Positions 33,493 to 41,930 of a stretch of DNA of 64,000 bases are shown in pieces; position 1 is the first letter of the stretch; every line of letters starts with the position of its first letter. The notes beneath the pieces are model-generated. The model did not search any database and was not told the DNA's origin. It worked only from the letters and a program-made list of their open reading frames with translations. Source of the DNA: Arenibacter sp. 6A1 (lineage in GTDB: Bacteria; Bacteroidota; Bacteroidia; Flavobacteriales; Flavobacteriaceae); NCBI RefSeq assembly GCF_012272855.1, contig NZ_JAAXCQ010000006.1:62001-126000 (forward strand). The letters run 5' to 3'. The position numbers and the translations under genes are program-made.

Positions 33493-34206
33493 TTATCCTA
33501 TTTTCTCTACTTCGTAATTAATATACTTCTTCTTCATCCACAAATAAGCAAAACAGTCCATCAATGGACCTAGTAGCCTATTCCATAAGCCAAATTTTGC
33601 CTGTCCGGCCATCCGCGGAAAATGACGGATAGGTATTTGTATCACACTGCCGTTCTGGAGAAGGATCATTGCTGGTAAAAACCGATGCAATCCCTTAAAC
33701 ATGGGGATTCTTTTGGCATAGTCGGTCTTGATCACTTTTAAAGGACAGCCGGTATCATCCATGCCATCATTGGTGAAAGTCCTTCGGATAGTATTGGCGA
33801 TGGAGGAGGAAGCATTTTTTATAAACGAATCTTTTCTGTCGGCTCGTACTCCTGTGACCAAATCATAGGTGCCAATGTGTTCTAAAAGTAAATTAAAATC
33901 TTCTGGTGAGGTTTGTAAATCAGAATCTATATAGCCTACCAAGGGGGTGTCCGTATGGTCAAATCCGGCTTTTATGGCCGCACTTAAGCCTTTGTTTTGT
34001 CTGAATTTAATATAATTAAAAGCCTCATTTCTAAGACAAATAGCCTCGATTAATGCTTGGCTATTATCTTTTGAGCCGTCATTTACGAATAATACCTTGG
34101 TGTTTTTTGTACTGATTTCTATGTAGTGGAGAAGCTCTTTTTCTACACGTTCCAAATTATCTTCTTCATTGTAAACAGGAATAATTATGGTAAATTCGTA
34201 ATTCAT
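33493..34206 (-). CDS. polyprenyl-phosphate glycosyltransferase (GT2, DPM1/ArnC-like)
   Basis: 237 residues, a cytosolic GT-A enzyme: FTIIIPVYNEEDNLE, LFVNDGSKDNSQ, YIDSDLQTSPED (DSD metal motif) and GDxxDTGCPLKV-like MDDTGCPLKV. It lacks the C-terminal membrane helices seen in ArnC, as in short DPM1-type enzymes. It would load a sugar onto undecaprenyl phosphate for the ArnT-like enzyme two genes downstream. First gene of the operon; the next gene starts immediately after its stop. Confidence 0.88.
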   Translation of the reverse strand: MNYEFTIIIPVYNEEDNLERVEKELLHYIEISTKNTKVLFVNDGSKDNSQALIEAICLRNEAFNYIKFRQNKGLSAAIKAGFDHTDTPLVGYIDSDLQTSPEDFNLLLEHIGTYDLVTGVRADRKDSFIKNASSSIANTIRRTFTNDGMDDTGCPLKVIKTDYAKRIPMFKGLHRFLPAMILLQNGSVIQIPIRHFPRMAGQAKFGLWNRLLGPLMDCFAYLWMKKKYINYEVEKIG

Positions 34207-34372
34207 TGTTTTTAATATGATAAGTGCTATTTAGCTTATTTTCAGTGTTTTGTTTCCTTTTTTCTTGTGTTAAAAACCTAAAGAAGCTAAAGGAAGGCGT
34301 AAAGATAAAGAACTTTCCCAAGCCAGCTTATAATAATAATGCAGGAAAACTATAATAACGACTGCCCCTTAG

Positions 34373-35413
34373 CTACTTTTCCTTGGAAAGTTGTATTAAC
34401 TTGTCAGCAGCAGAAAAAGGCGATATCTTACCGTCAATTACCTCTTGTATCATTTGCTCTATAGTGTGTTTCACCTTATTGTTTTGGTAAAACTGACGTT
34501 GTAAATGTTCCTCGATTGTTTGTAAAAGCCAATATTTGTTTTGTGATTTTCTATGGGTATAGAAATACGAGCTTTCTTGATTGTCAGTAATATAGTGCTG
34601 TATCATTTCCCAAATTTCAGTAATGCCATCATGGGTTAGAGAAGAGCAGCTGATTACAGGTGGCACCCAATTATTTTCTTTGGGCGGATAAAGGTGAAGG
34701 GCTTTTGTAAAAACTAATCTAGCTAAATCTACCTGTTTTATGTTTTGACCATCGGCCTTATTGATTACAATGGCGTCGGCCATTTCCATAATGCCTCTTT
34801 TTATACCTTGTAGCTCGTCTCCGGCACCTGTAATTTTTAATAGCAAAAAAAAGTCAACCATACTATGGACCGCCGTTTCGCTTTGTCCTACGCCTACGGT
34901 CTCTATTAAAATAGTATCATAACCGGCCGCTTCACAGAGAATTATAGATTCTCGGGTCTTTCTGGCCACTCCCCCCAAGGAGGAACTCGATGGGGAGGGC
35001 CTAATAAAAGCATTGTCGTTTTTTACTAGTTCAGGCATCCGTGTTTTGTCGCCTAAAATACTTCCCTTGCTTACCGTACTGGAAGGGTCAACAGCTAAAA
35101 CGGCGACTTTTTTGCCTAAGGAGGTCAGTCGGGTGCCTAACGCCTCTATAAAGGTGCTTTTTCCCACCCCAGGAACCCCAGTGATACCTAAGCGGATGCT
35201 TTTGCCACTATGGGGCAAACAGGCCTCGATGATTTCATTGGAAATACTTAAATGTTTGGGATTCGTACTTTCGACCATGGTAATGGCCCTGGCCAAAGAC
35301 GAGCGGTTACCCGTCAAAATTCCTTGAATCAATGCTGCCGAGGAAGGTATTGTCCTTCGGAAGGACTTGATTTTCGAAATATTTTCTGGGCCTATATTTT
35401 TAGAATTGGTCAA
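34373..35413 (-). CDS. meaB: methylmalonyl-CoA mutase-associated GTPase MeaB
   Basis: 346 residues of the MeaB/ArgK G3E family. Walker A GVPGVGKS at 79-86, switch regions with AVDPSSTVSKGSILGDKTRM, ETVGVGQSE and the NKAD nucleotide motif. It chaperones adenosylcobalamin delivery to, and protection of, methylmalonyl-CoA mutase. The mutase is not in the window, but a PduO-type cobalamin adenosyltransferase is at 45.8-46.4 kb. It follows DUF2911 by 2 bp, a pairing with no obvious metabolic logic. Confidence 0.94.
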   Translation of the reverse strand: MTNSKNIGPENISKIKSFRRTIPSSAALIQGILTGNRSSLARAITMVESTNPKHLSISNEIIEACLPHSGKSIRLGITGVPGVGKSTFIEALGTRLTSLGKKVAVLAVDPSSTVSKGSILGDKTRMPELVKNDNAFIRPSPSSSSLGGVARKTRESIILCEAAGYDTILIETVGVGQSETAVHSMVDFFLLLKITGAGDELQGIKRGIMEMADAIVINKADGQNIKQVDLARLVFTKALHLYPPKENNWVPPVISCSSLTHDGITEIWEMIQHYITDNQESSYFYTHRKSQNKYWLLQTIEEHLQRQFYQNNKVKHTIEQMIQEVIDGKISPFSAADKLIQLSKEK

Positions 35414-35415
35414 AT

Positions 35416-35976
35416 TTATTTGTTAATAGGGACGCTAACCTTGGTTTGGTCCCAGATGATATTAAAATAAAGTGTTCCATTATCCTCAAAGTCCATGGAT
35501 AGATTTTCCACGGGTTCCGAAATGGTTTCCGCACTAAGGGTTAGTTTAAGGACATCGGTAGCCGGATTTCTAGTGGTTTTCTTGCCCCCGCTAAGAATGG
35601 TAACACCCCAATCTGGGATTTCGCTGTTAAATAGTATTTTCCAGTTGTTTTTTCCCGGGATGGTCCATAGTGAGTAGGTTCCAGCAGCTAAGTCTTTGCC
35701 GTGTACCTTTATGTCCGTAGCAGTCGTAAAAGTGGTCGGTTCATTGGCGCCAGTTCTCCAAACCATATCGTAGGGGACCAGTTCCCCAAAAATAACCCTT
35801 CCCTTTTTGGAAGGACTGCTGTAGTGAACTTTTAAATCCAATTCGCCGTGGGTATAAGTAGACGTTTGTTCTGGGCTGTTCTTTTTAGTTTGCTTCTTTA
35901 AAAAAGATTTTCCTCCCATAAAGAAGGCTAAAAGAAGGATAACTAAAAGGCCAATAATCCATTTTAGAATTTTCAT
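35416..35976 (-). CDS. DUF2911 domain protein, membrane-anchored
   Basis: 186 residues: an N-terminal membrane anchor (WIIGLLVILLLAFFMGG) then the DUF2911 beta-sandwich with VHYSSPSKKGRVIFGELVPY, VWRTGANEPTTF and AGTYSLWTIPGKNNW, all diagnostic of the family. It faces the periplasm. Function unknown; DUF2911 proteins are abundant in Bacteroidota. It sits 31 bp after galM and 2 bp before meaB. Confidence 0.9.
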   Translation of the reverse strand: MKILKWIIGLLVILLLAFFMGGKSFLKKQTKKNSPEQTSTYTHGELDLKVHYSSPSKKGRVIFGELVPYDMVWRTGANEPTTFTTATDIKVHGKDLAAGTYSLWTIPGKNNWKILFNSEIPDWGVTILSGGKKTTRNPATDVLKLTLSAETISEPVENLSMDFEDNGTLYFNIIWDQTKVSVPINK

Positions 35977-36007
35977 ATTGATTTGTTTAGTTGGTTTTAT
36001 GGTATTC

Positions 36008-36916
36008 CTAATTTACAAAACCAAATCTAAATATGCTGTTATTCTCATAGGTTTCTCCCGGGTTCAAGATGCTATTTGGAAAATGGGGATGGTTTGGGGC
36101 ATCGGGGAAATTTTGTGTTTCAAAACAGATAGCAGCAAATTCTATGGGTGTATACACCACAATACTGGGCTGATTCGTAGAAACCTCCATGCTTATTCCC
36201 GATTTTGTTGAAGCTATCCATGTTTTCTTATCCAAACTACTATTCAAGACAAAGGGAGTGTCCAGTCGGGTTTTACCGATCTTTTTTGCCGTTAAAAAAT
36301 CGTAGGCTGTGTTTTCAACACTGTTTATCTTCCCACTTGGAACTAAGGCTGCATCCGTATCTAGGTATTGTGAACAAGCCAATTGTAACGAATACTCATC
36401 AATCTGCTCTTCATCATCCAACTTAAAATAGGTGTGGTTGGTAAGGTTTACCGGAGTGGCCTTGTCCGTGGTAGCGCTATGCAATATATGAAGTGCATTG
36501 TTCTCTAGTTTGTAGGTTAGATGTACTTTTAAATTACCGGGATAGCCTTCTTCCATATCCTCACTAAAATAAGATAAGGTGATATATGGATTATCGCCCT
36601 GGTGCACCTGCTCTATATTCCAATATTTTTTCGCAAATCCTTCCCTGCCGCCGTGTAAATGGACGCCGTTATTGGAAAAAAGGGAATACGATTTGTCGTT
36701 TAGCTTAAAGCCACCCTTGGAAATTCTACCGGCATACCTGCCAATGGAAGCACCTAACGATTTGGTGTCCGATAAATAATCCATGGGGTTTTCAAAGCCG
36801 ACAGCAACATTAATGTCTCGACCTTCTTTGTTTTTTACGGTTAATTTTTGGATGATAGCGCCATAATCTAAAACGGTTAGACTAATAAAGCTATTCTTTA
36901 TGGTAATTTGATTCAA
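36008..36916 (-). CDS. aldose 1-epimerase
   Basis: 302 residues. GalM-type beta-sandwich: GASIGRYAGRISKGGF (substrate loop), VNLTNHTYFKLD (catalytic His region) and the C-terminal ICFETQNFPDAPNHPHFP with the catalytic glutamate. It interconverts alpha and beta anomers of aldoses. Shorter than GalM of E. coli (about 346) and without a signal peptide, so cytoplasmic. First gene of a galM-DUF2911-meaB run; no galactose genes are adjacent. Confidence 0.9.
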   Translation of the reverse strand: MNQITIKNSFISLTVLDYGAIIQKLTVKNKEGRDINVAVGFENPMDYLSDTKSLGASIGRYAGRISKGGFKLNDKSYSLFSNNGVHLHGGREGFAKKYWNIEQVHQGDNPYITLSYFSEDMEEGYPGNLKVHLTYKLENNALHILHSATTDKATPVNLTNHTYFKLDDEEQIDEYSLQLACSQYLDTDAALVPSGKINSVENTAYDFLTAKKIGKTRLDTPFVLNSSLDKKTWIASTKSGISMEVSTNQPSIVVYTPIEFAAICFETQNFPDAPNHPHFPNSILNPGETYENNSIFRFGFVN

Positions 36917-37104
36917 GGTATTGCTTTTAATTTTTGTTAAAATTACTCTTTTTTACGGAGTTGGAATTATTGGTTTTTTAGAAAAATAACAATAGCGGTC
37001 TCCTAATGATAGCTCCTTAATACTGTATCCATAGAGTTTTTACATGTATATTAAGGTTCCCAAACAGTTAGGGGTGTTTATCTCCTTCGGTTCCTTAACA
37101 TACA

Positions 37105-37139
37105 GAAGACCGGTATTTTAGATAAAAATACCGGTCTTC
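37105..37139. repeat. 15-bp inverted repeat after the oxidoreductase gene
   Basis: Perfect 15-bp arms GAAGACCGGTATTTT / AAAATACCGGTCTTC with a 5-nt loop, 30 bp beyond the stop of the Gfo/Idh gene on the minus strand. T-rich arm but no T run after it. Probable terminator. Confidence 0.65.
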
Positions 37140-37168
37140 CGTATTGTGTATTAATCAATTGCCAGAAG

Positions 37169-38497
37169 TTATATCTTAGGCTCCCAACCCTTGGCGTATT
37201 CCCTTTTCCAATGGGACATAGCTTCAGCATCGTCCTTAATTTTTCCGGTAACAGGGTCTATATGGATTGTTCTTCCAACGTCTTGGGCAATATTTCCTAA
37301 ATGACAGAGCATGGTAGAAATACTAGCATCTGCTATAGGTGAGTTCTGAATTTTATCCTTTCTAATAGCGTCAAAAAAGTTAAAGACATGGTTCACGTCT
37401 AAACCACCCATCCCCAAAGTATTGGTCGTAGCACTTTCTACACCTTCTTCTACTTTTTTAATGAGCTTACCATCCAAACTGTAAAGCTCATAGGAATTTC
37501 TACTAAGGGTAATCATTCCTTTACTACCGTAAATAGTGGCACCTCTACCAGGTTGCTCCGGTTTAATAAGGCCCCTGCTATGACCTGTCCAGGTAATAAA
37601 TTTATCGCCCCCGTATTTATAAGTTACTTGTTGGTTGTCTACAAATTCCCAATCGTCTTTATAGGCGTATTTACCTCCAAAAGAGGTAACGCTATCGGGT
37701 AAATCTACACCTAGGGCCCATCGACAAATATCAATTTCATGGGTACCGTTGTTGTGGACTTCCCCGGTTCCCCAAGTACGGAACCAATGCCAGTTGTAAG
37801 GGTGTATATTGTCCCTGTAATCTTCTCTGGGCGCCGGTCCTTGCCACAGGTCCCAATCTAAGGTTTTGGGAACGTCTATTTTATTGCCAATCCCTATAGA
37901 GCCCCTGTTATTTGAATAGTAAGCTTCGCCTTTAAAAACTTCACCGATAATACCTTCTTTAATTTCTTGAACGGCCAGCATAGAACTTTGGGCAGATCGT
38001 TGCTGATTCCCCATTTGTACTTTTTTACCGTATTTCTTTTGGGCGGCTACCAATAATTCGTTCTCGTGCGGATTATGGCTACAGGGTTTTTCTACATATA
38101 CGTGCTTGCCGGCTTGTAGGGCCATAATGGCCATCGGGGCATGCCAATGCTCTGGTGTGGCAATAAAAACGGCATCAATGTTTTTGTCGTCCAATATTTT
38201 ACGGAAATCCTTTTCTACTTTGGGGACATAGCCGATATTTTTTTCGCACCAAATATTGTGCTCTTCTATAATCTGATCATCTACATCACAATTGTAGACA
38301 ATTTTTGCTTTCGGATCTTGGTGAATGGCAATAATATGCGCTTTAGCTCTGCTCCTTACACCAATGACAGCCACATGTAACCGGTCATTGGCTCCCAATA
38401 TATTGGCACTTGCCATATTAGGAAGTAGTAACCCCCCCAATGTCATAGCGGCGCTGCCCGCAGCCGTTTTTTTTATAAAGTTTCTTCTGGTCGCCAT
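37169..38497 (-). CDS. Tat-exported Gfo/Idh/MocA family oxidoreductase
   Basis: 442 residues. A Tat signal peptide (TRRNFIKKTAAG, then GGLLLPNMASA) is followed by an N-terminal Rossmann domain (LHVAVIGVRSRA, IDAVFIATPEHWH, KHVYVEKPCSHNPHE with the catalytic E-K-P). The C-terminal beta domain includes NNGTHEIDICRWALG. NAD(P)-dependent sugar or inositol oxidoreductases of this type in Bacteroidota are exported with their cofactor bound. It follows a DUF1080 protein by 3 bp, a recurring pair in 3-ketoglycoside metabolism. Confidence 0.92.
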   Translation of the reverse strand: MATRRNFIKKTAAGSAAMTLGGLLLPNMASANILGANDRLHVAVIGVRSRAKAHIIAIHQDPKAKIVYNCDVDDQIIEEHNIWCEKNIGYVPKVEKDFRKILDDKNIDAVFIATPEHWHAPMAIMALQAGKHVYVEKPCSHNPHENELLVAAQKKYGKKVQMGNQQRSAQSSMLAVQEIKEGIIGEVFKGEAYYSNNRGSIGIGNKIDVPKTLDWDLWQGPAPREDYRDNIHPYNWHWFRTWGTGEVHNNGTHEIDICRWALGVDLPDSVTSFGGKYAYKDDWEFVDNQQVTYKYGGDKFITWTGHSRGLIKPEQPGRGATIYGSKGMITLSRNSYELYSLDGKLIKKVEEGVESATTNTLGMGGLDVNHVFNFFDAIRKDKIQNSPIADASISTMLCHLGNIAQDVGRTIHIDPVTGKIKDDAEAMSHWKREYAKGWEPKI

Positions 38498-38500
38498 AAT

Positions 38501-39883
38501 TTAGTTGTTGGTTATTTTCTTGATCTTGATGTTTTTAAAGGTCACTTTATCTCCGTGGTCCTGCAGAAGAATATACCCTTTGTCGGCCTCGCCAAAATTG
38601 GGCCATTTAGAATATTTACTTTCAGAAACCAGTTGTTTATATTCCGGACTTTTTCGCTCGTATTCAAGAACCTTTGTACCGTTTAACCAATGTTCCACAT
38701 GGTTGTCAATAGATTTTATATAAGCGGTATTCCATTCGTCTACGCCCTTAAAAGGTTTGTTTGTATCGGCCTGTATTAAATCGTAAAGAGAAGCTAAGGT
38801 TCGGCTACCTTCATGGCTGCCTTCCTTCGCGTCCGGATGGCGGCTGTCATCTAAAATTTGATATTCTAAACCAATGGAAGATCCTGGACCTTTATTCAGG
38901 TCAGTATTTACATAATATTTGATGCCACTATTGGCACCTTCGGTAATTTTGAAATCTACTTGCAGCTCAAAATCGCCATAGAGTTCGGTGGTCACAATAT
39001 CACCACCCGCTGCCGACTCTGCTCCTTCAGAAGCTAGGACTGTTAGTTCGCCATTGTTTATTTCCCATCCCTTTTCAGGAAACTCCTCCAAACGGGCTCC
39101 CCGCCATCCCTTGGTGGTTTCGCCGTCCCATAACAGTTCCCAGCCGTTCTTTTTTTCGTCAATGGTTAGCTGGTTTTTAGTCCTGATAGGGGATAAGGGC
39201 GTCTTTCTAGAATATTGGTCTAGGTTCTCCGTTAAAATATGAACGTTTCTCCACATAATAGGAGTGCCTTCTTTTTTGTCCTTTCCAATGCTGTGCACCT
39301 GAAGACCTATAAAACCACTGGCCGTTTTATCATCGATTAAAAAGGAAGCAGGAACCTGATTGATCCAGGTTTTTATAGTATCGCCAATCGCCTCAATTCT
39401 ATAATGGTTCCAGTCGTTTTGCTTAAAGGCCTTTTGGGCAGCTACGTTATCGGTCAAAGGATGCAGCCAGCCTCTTCTCCCTTCATCATAAATACCCGCA
39501 CTCCAAGCTCGTTTAGAAGGATCAATCTCTATTTGATATCCGTGCACTTGCCCATTTCTGTACTGAGGAAAGCTATTGCTTCTTATTTGAATGCCAGAAT
39601 TCATAGTAGAATCTACCTTGTATTCCAATTCTAAAATAAAATCGCCATACATTTTATCAGTAGTCATAAAAGAATTGGGAGTGTCGTGGACAGTAGTCCC
39701 AACTAGTATCCCATCTTTAACTTCATAATTGGCATTGCCTCCTTTTTGGTTCCATCCGTTCAGGGTTTTTCCATCAAATAGGGAGACCCAAGGCGTCGTT
39801 TCTTTCTTTGTTTCCGAGCAACCCCAAAAAATAATTAGGGATAGCATAAGGGTCAATGTCTTAGCGTGATTTTTTTTGATCAT
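38501..39883 (-). CDS. two-domain DUF1080 (3-keto-disaccharide hydrolase type) lipoprotein
   Basis: 460 residues. A lipoprotein signal peptide ends in FWGC (LSLIIFWGC). Two DUF1080 concanavalin-like domains are present: the first (about 32-215) has WVSLFDGKTLNGWNQKGG, LELEYKVDSTMNSGIQIR and YQIEIDPSKRAWSAGIY; the second (about 248-458) has WELLWDGETTKGWRG, DFKITEGANSGIKYYV and LEYQILDDSRHPD. The single-domain relatives hydrolyse 3-keto-glycosides. With the adjacent oxidoreductase it probably oxidises and cleaves a disaccharide or glycoside; the substrate is not known. Confidence 0.88.
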   Translation of the reverse strand: MIKKNHAKTLTLMLSLIIFWGCSETKKETTPWVSLFDGKTLNGWNQKGGNANYEVKDGILVGTTVHDTPNSFMTTDKMYGDFILELEYKVDSTMNSGIQIRSNSFPQYRNGQVHGYQIEIDPSKRAWSAGIYDEGRRGWLHPLTDNVAAQKAFKQNDWNHYRIEAIGDTIKTWINQVPASFLIDDKTASGFIGLQVHSIGKDKKEGTPIMWRNVHILTENLDQYSRKTPLSPIRTKNQLTIDEKKNGWELLWDGETTKGWRGARLEEFPEKGWEINNGELTVLASEGAESAAGGDIVTTELYGDFELQVDFKITEGANSGIKYYVNTDLNKGPGSSIGLEYQILDDSRHPDAKEGSHEGSRTLASLYDLIQADTNKPFKGVDEWNTAYIKSIDNHVEHWLNGTKVLEYERKSPEYKQLVSESKYSKWPNFGEADKGYILLQDHGDKVTFKNIKIKKITNN

Positions 39884-39967
39884 TTTTAGTATGGTTGATT
39901 AATAGTGTACGCACACGTAAATTGGTGTATAAAAGCTTAAATATAGTATCTAATTCCTACAATAAAA

Positions 39968-39998
39968 AAAAGACGACCTAAAATAAGTCGCCTTTTTT
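39968..39998 (-). terminator. msrA terminator
   Basis: Imperfect stem around GGCGAC / GTCGTC with T runs on the minus strand, 24 bp past the msrA stop. Confidence 0.65.
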
Positions 39999-40021
39999 GA
40001 TAATTAAACAAAGAAGTATCT

Positions 40022-40687
40022 CTAATGTTTATCTTTTTTTAAAAGATCCGGGTAGTTCTTTTGGAATTTTTTTAACCTAGGAACCGATACATTTTTGATA
40101 TATGAATTAGTAGGGTGTAGTTTTTCATAATCTTGGTGGTACTCTTCGGCCTTATAAAACAAAGTGTGCGGTTTTACTTCGGTTACAATAAGGTTTTGGA
40201 AAATCTTGTCTTGGGTTAATTGTCGTATATAATCCTTAATAATGTTCTTTTCTTCCTCATTCTTGTAGAAGGCTATAGAGCGGTAGTGAGGACCACGATC
40301 GGGGCCCTGCTGGTTTAGGGTAGTGGGGTCATGAGATCCAAAAAACACTTTGACCAATGTTTTATAGGAAACAAGCTTTGGGTCATAATAGACTTCTACT
40401 GTTTCGGCATGGCTGGTTTTTCCATAGCTTACAGCTTCATAAGTGGGGTTTTTTTCTGTGCCACCGGCATAGCCCGAGTACACCTCTTGTACGCCTTTTA
40501 CACTTTCAAAGATAGCTTCTACACACCAAAAACAACCACTTGCAAAATAAGCCGTCTCATAGTTTTGAAGTTGTTGTGGTGGTTTTTCCAGATCAGGAAG
40601 GGTTTGTTCAGCTTTTTTGGTGATTGAATTACAATGGGTAACGCTAAAACCAATAATCAGGCACAAAATAATTTTTAAAAGTTTCAT
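40022..40687 (-). CDS. msrA: peptide methionine-(S)-S-oxide reductase, exported
   Basis: 221 residues. A signal sequence (LKIILCLIIGFSVTHC, possibly lipoprotein C19, with an atypical lipobox) precedes the MsrA domain. The active-site motif GCFWCVEAIF has the catalytic C52 (and C55), and the family segments GYAGGTEKNPTYEAVS, HAETVEVYYDP, DPTTLNQQGPD and EYHQDYE are intact. It repairs oxidised methionine in envelope proteins. Single-gene unit. Confidence 0.95.
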   Translation of the reverse strand: MKLLKIILCLIIGFSVTHCNSITKKAEQTLPDLEKPPQQLQNYETAYFASGCFWCVEAIFESVKGVQEVYSGYAGGTEKNPTYEAVSYGKTSHAETVEVYYDPKLVSYKTLVKVFFGSHDPTTLNQQGPDRGPHYRSIAFYKNEEEKNIIKDYIRQLTQDKIFQNLIVTEVKPHTLFYKAEEYHQDYEKLHPTNSYIKNVSVPRLKKFQKNYPDLLKKDKH

Positions 40688-41446
40688 AGTAAATATGCTG
40701 GTTTAATAGTTTTAAGGGGCTGCTTTACGAAAAGGCTCAAAAATCACGCCTTACCTTTCTAAAGGTAGCCCAACAATGTCGTTTTTATGCTTTTCATGGA
40801 GAATATTGTTAGTTCTCCTACTATTTAGTTCTAATTAGCTGTAAATACTTACGATTTTTTTACAATAAAAGTTTTAAAATATTGCTTTTTTAAAGGTGTT
40901 GAGCGTAAGTATGTAGAAAAAATAGAGGAGGAGCAATCTCTTTTAGCCGTTGATAAAATGAATTTTATCGCTTGTAGCTCTAGGATATTTCTGAGCCATA
41001 GTCATCATTTTAATTTGGGCGTTCCCTCCTTCGTCGGTCGGGCCCTTGGCTGTATCCCTTGCGATGCTGCGGGGATGCCGCCGCGGTCCCTAACGCAAAA
41101 AAACAGCTAGCAGGTTTTACTGGCTTGGTATAGCAGTAATTCTAATAAACGCTTAGGATCTAAGGTTGCTGGCACAATAATAATAGTCAGGTGTATTAAG
41201 GAAAGCTATCGAATTGCTAGGTAGGCCGTCAAATTATAGAAGGCTCCCTTCTGAGCGTTCTTTCTAAATGCTCGATGAAAGACCCAATAATTCGATAAGT
41301 TAATATCTGACTGAAAACCATAATCCGATTTATTAAACACTTAATCTATGGAATTGTTAGATACCGAAATATATGGGGTTTTTAGCGATTGGAAGGGTAT
41401 ACTTACATGTAACAGGTGTTATTTTTACAATAGAAACCTACTAGTT
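40688..41446. other. intergenic region with repeat copy B
   Basis: About 760 bp between divergent genes. It holds copy B of the 85-bp repeat (41014-41098). Apart from that I see no credible ORF or strong hairpin. Confidence 0.5.
41014..41098 (-). repeat. 85-bp dispersed repeat, copy B
   Basis: Reverse-complement copy of the unit at 24431-24515, also exactly 85 bp with no indels. It is the most diverged copy: substitutions include T13C, A17G, G51C, A55G and C61A relative to copy A. The GCGTT/AACGC and ATCCC/GGGAT pairings are unchanged. Confidence 0.75.
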
Positions 41447-41689
41447 ATGAAAGCACTTTTTACCTTGATCTTTGTTTTTTTTATCGGATTTTCCGCGCAT
41501 TCACAATGTCCAAAGAACGACCTGAATAAAGTAGACACTATAATGATGGAAGTGGTAAACGTTTCAGAGAAAATGGAGTTTTCTTTAGATAATGAAAAAG
41601 ATATGGCGCGTTTATATATGGATAAAAATTATAGGGTAAAAAAAGCATTGGCCTTCACTACCAAAAGGAACAAAGCTAAACTCGCTTAA
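41447..41689 (+). CDS. small exported protein, unknown
   Basis: 80 residues from the ATG at 41447; a 33-codon upstream extension has poor composition. A signal peptide (LFTLIFVFFIGFSAHSQ) is followed by about 60 residues starting CPKNDLNKVDTI. The mature part is charged and helical; no domain recognised. Alone between two intergenic regions, with a terminator-like hairpin about 160 bp downstream. Confidence 0.65.
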   Translation: MKALFTLIFVFFIGFSAHSQCPKNDLNKVDTIMMEVVNVSEKMEFSLDNEKDMARLYMDKNYRVKKALAFTTKRNKAKLA

Positions 41690-41850
41690 ATGTTTCTACA
41701 ACCACGAATATTAATCTTAGGCTTAGAAAGCTGTAACCAAATACGCTATCCTGCAATAGTTTATAGAATTATCAGACTTTTAAGGAATACGGATAGGAAA
41801 ATACATATGTAATACTATATACATAATTCCAAATTAATAGGGGGTAATAA

Positions 41851-41885
41851 AAAAGCGACAACTAATATAGTTGCCGCTTTTTTTA
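41851..41885. terminator. terminator between small exported gene and secA
   Basis: Stem AAAAGCG-CAACT / AGTTG-CGCTTTT with one mismatch, A and T runs on both sides, so usable from either strand; it lies 46 bp past the secA stop. Confidence 0.75.
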
Positions 41886-41930
41886 TACATATAGTCCCCG
41901 ATTACTTAGGGCTATTGGGTCGTATGTTTT

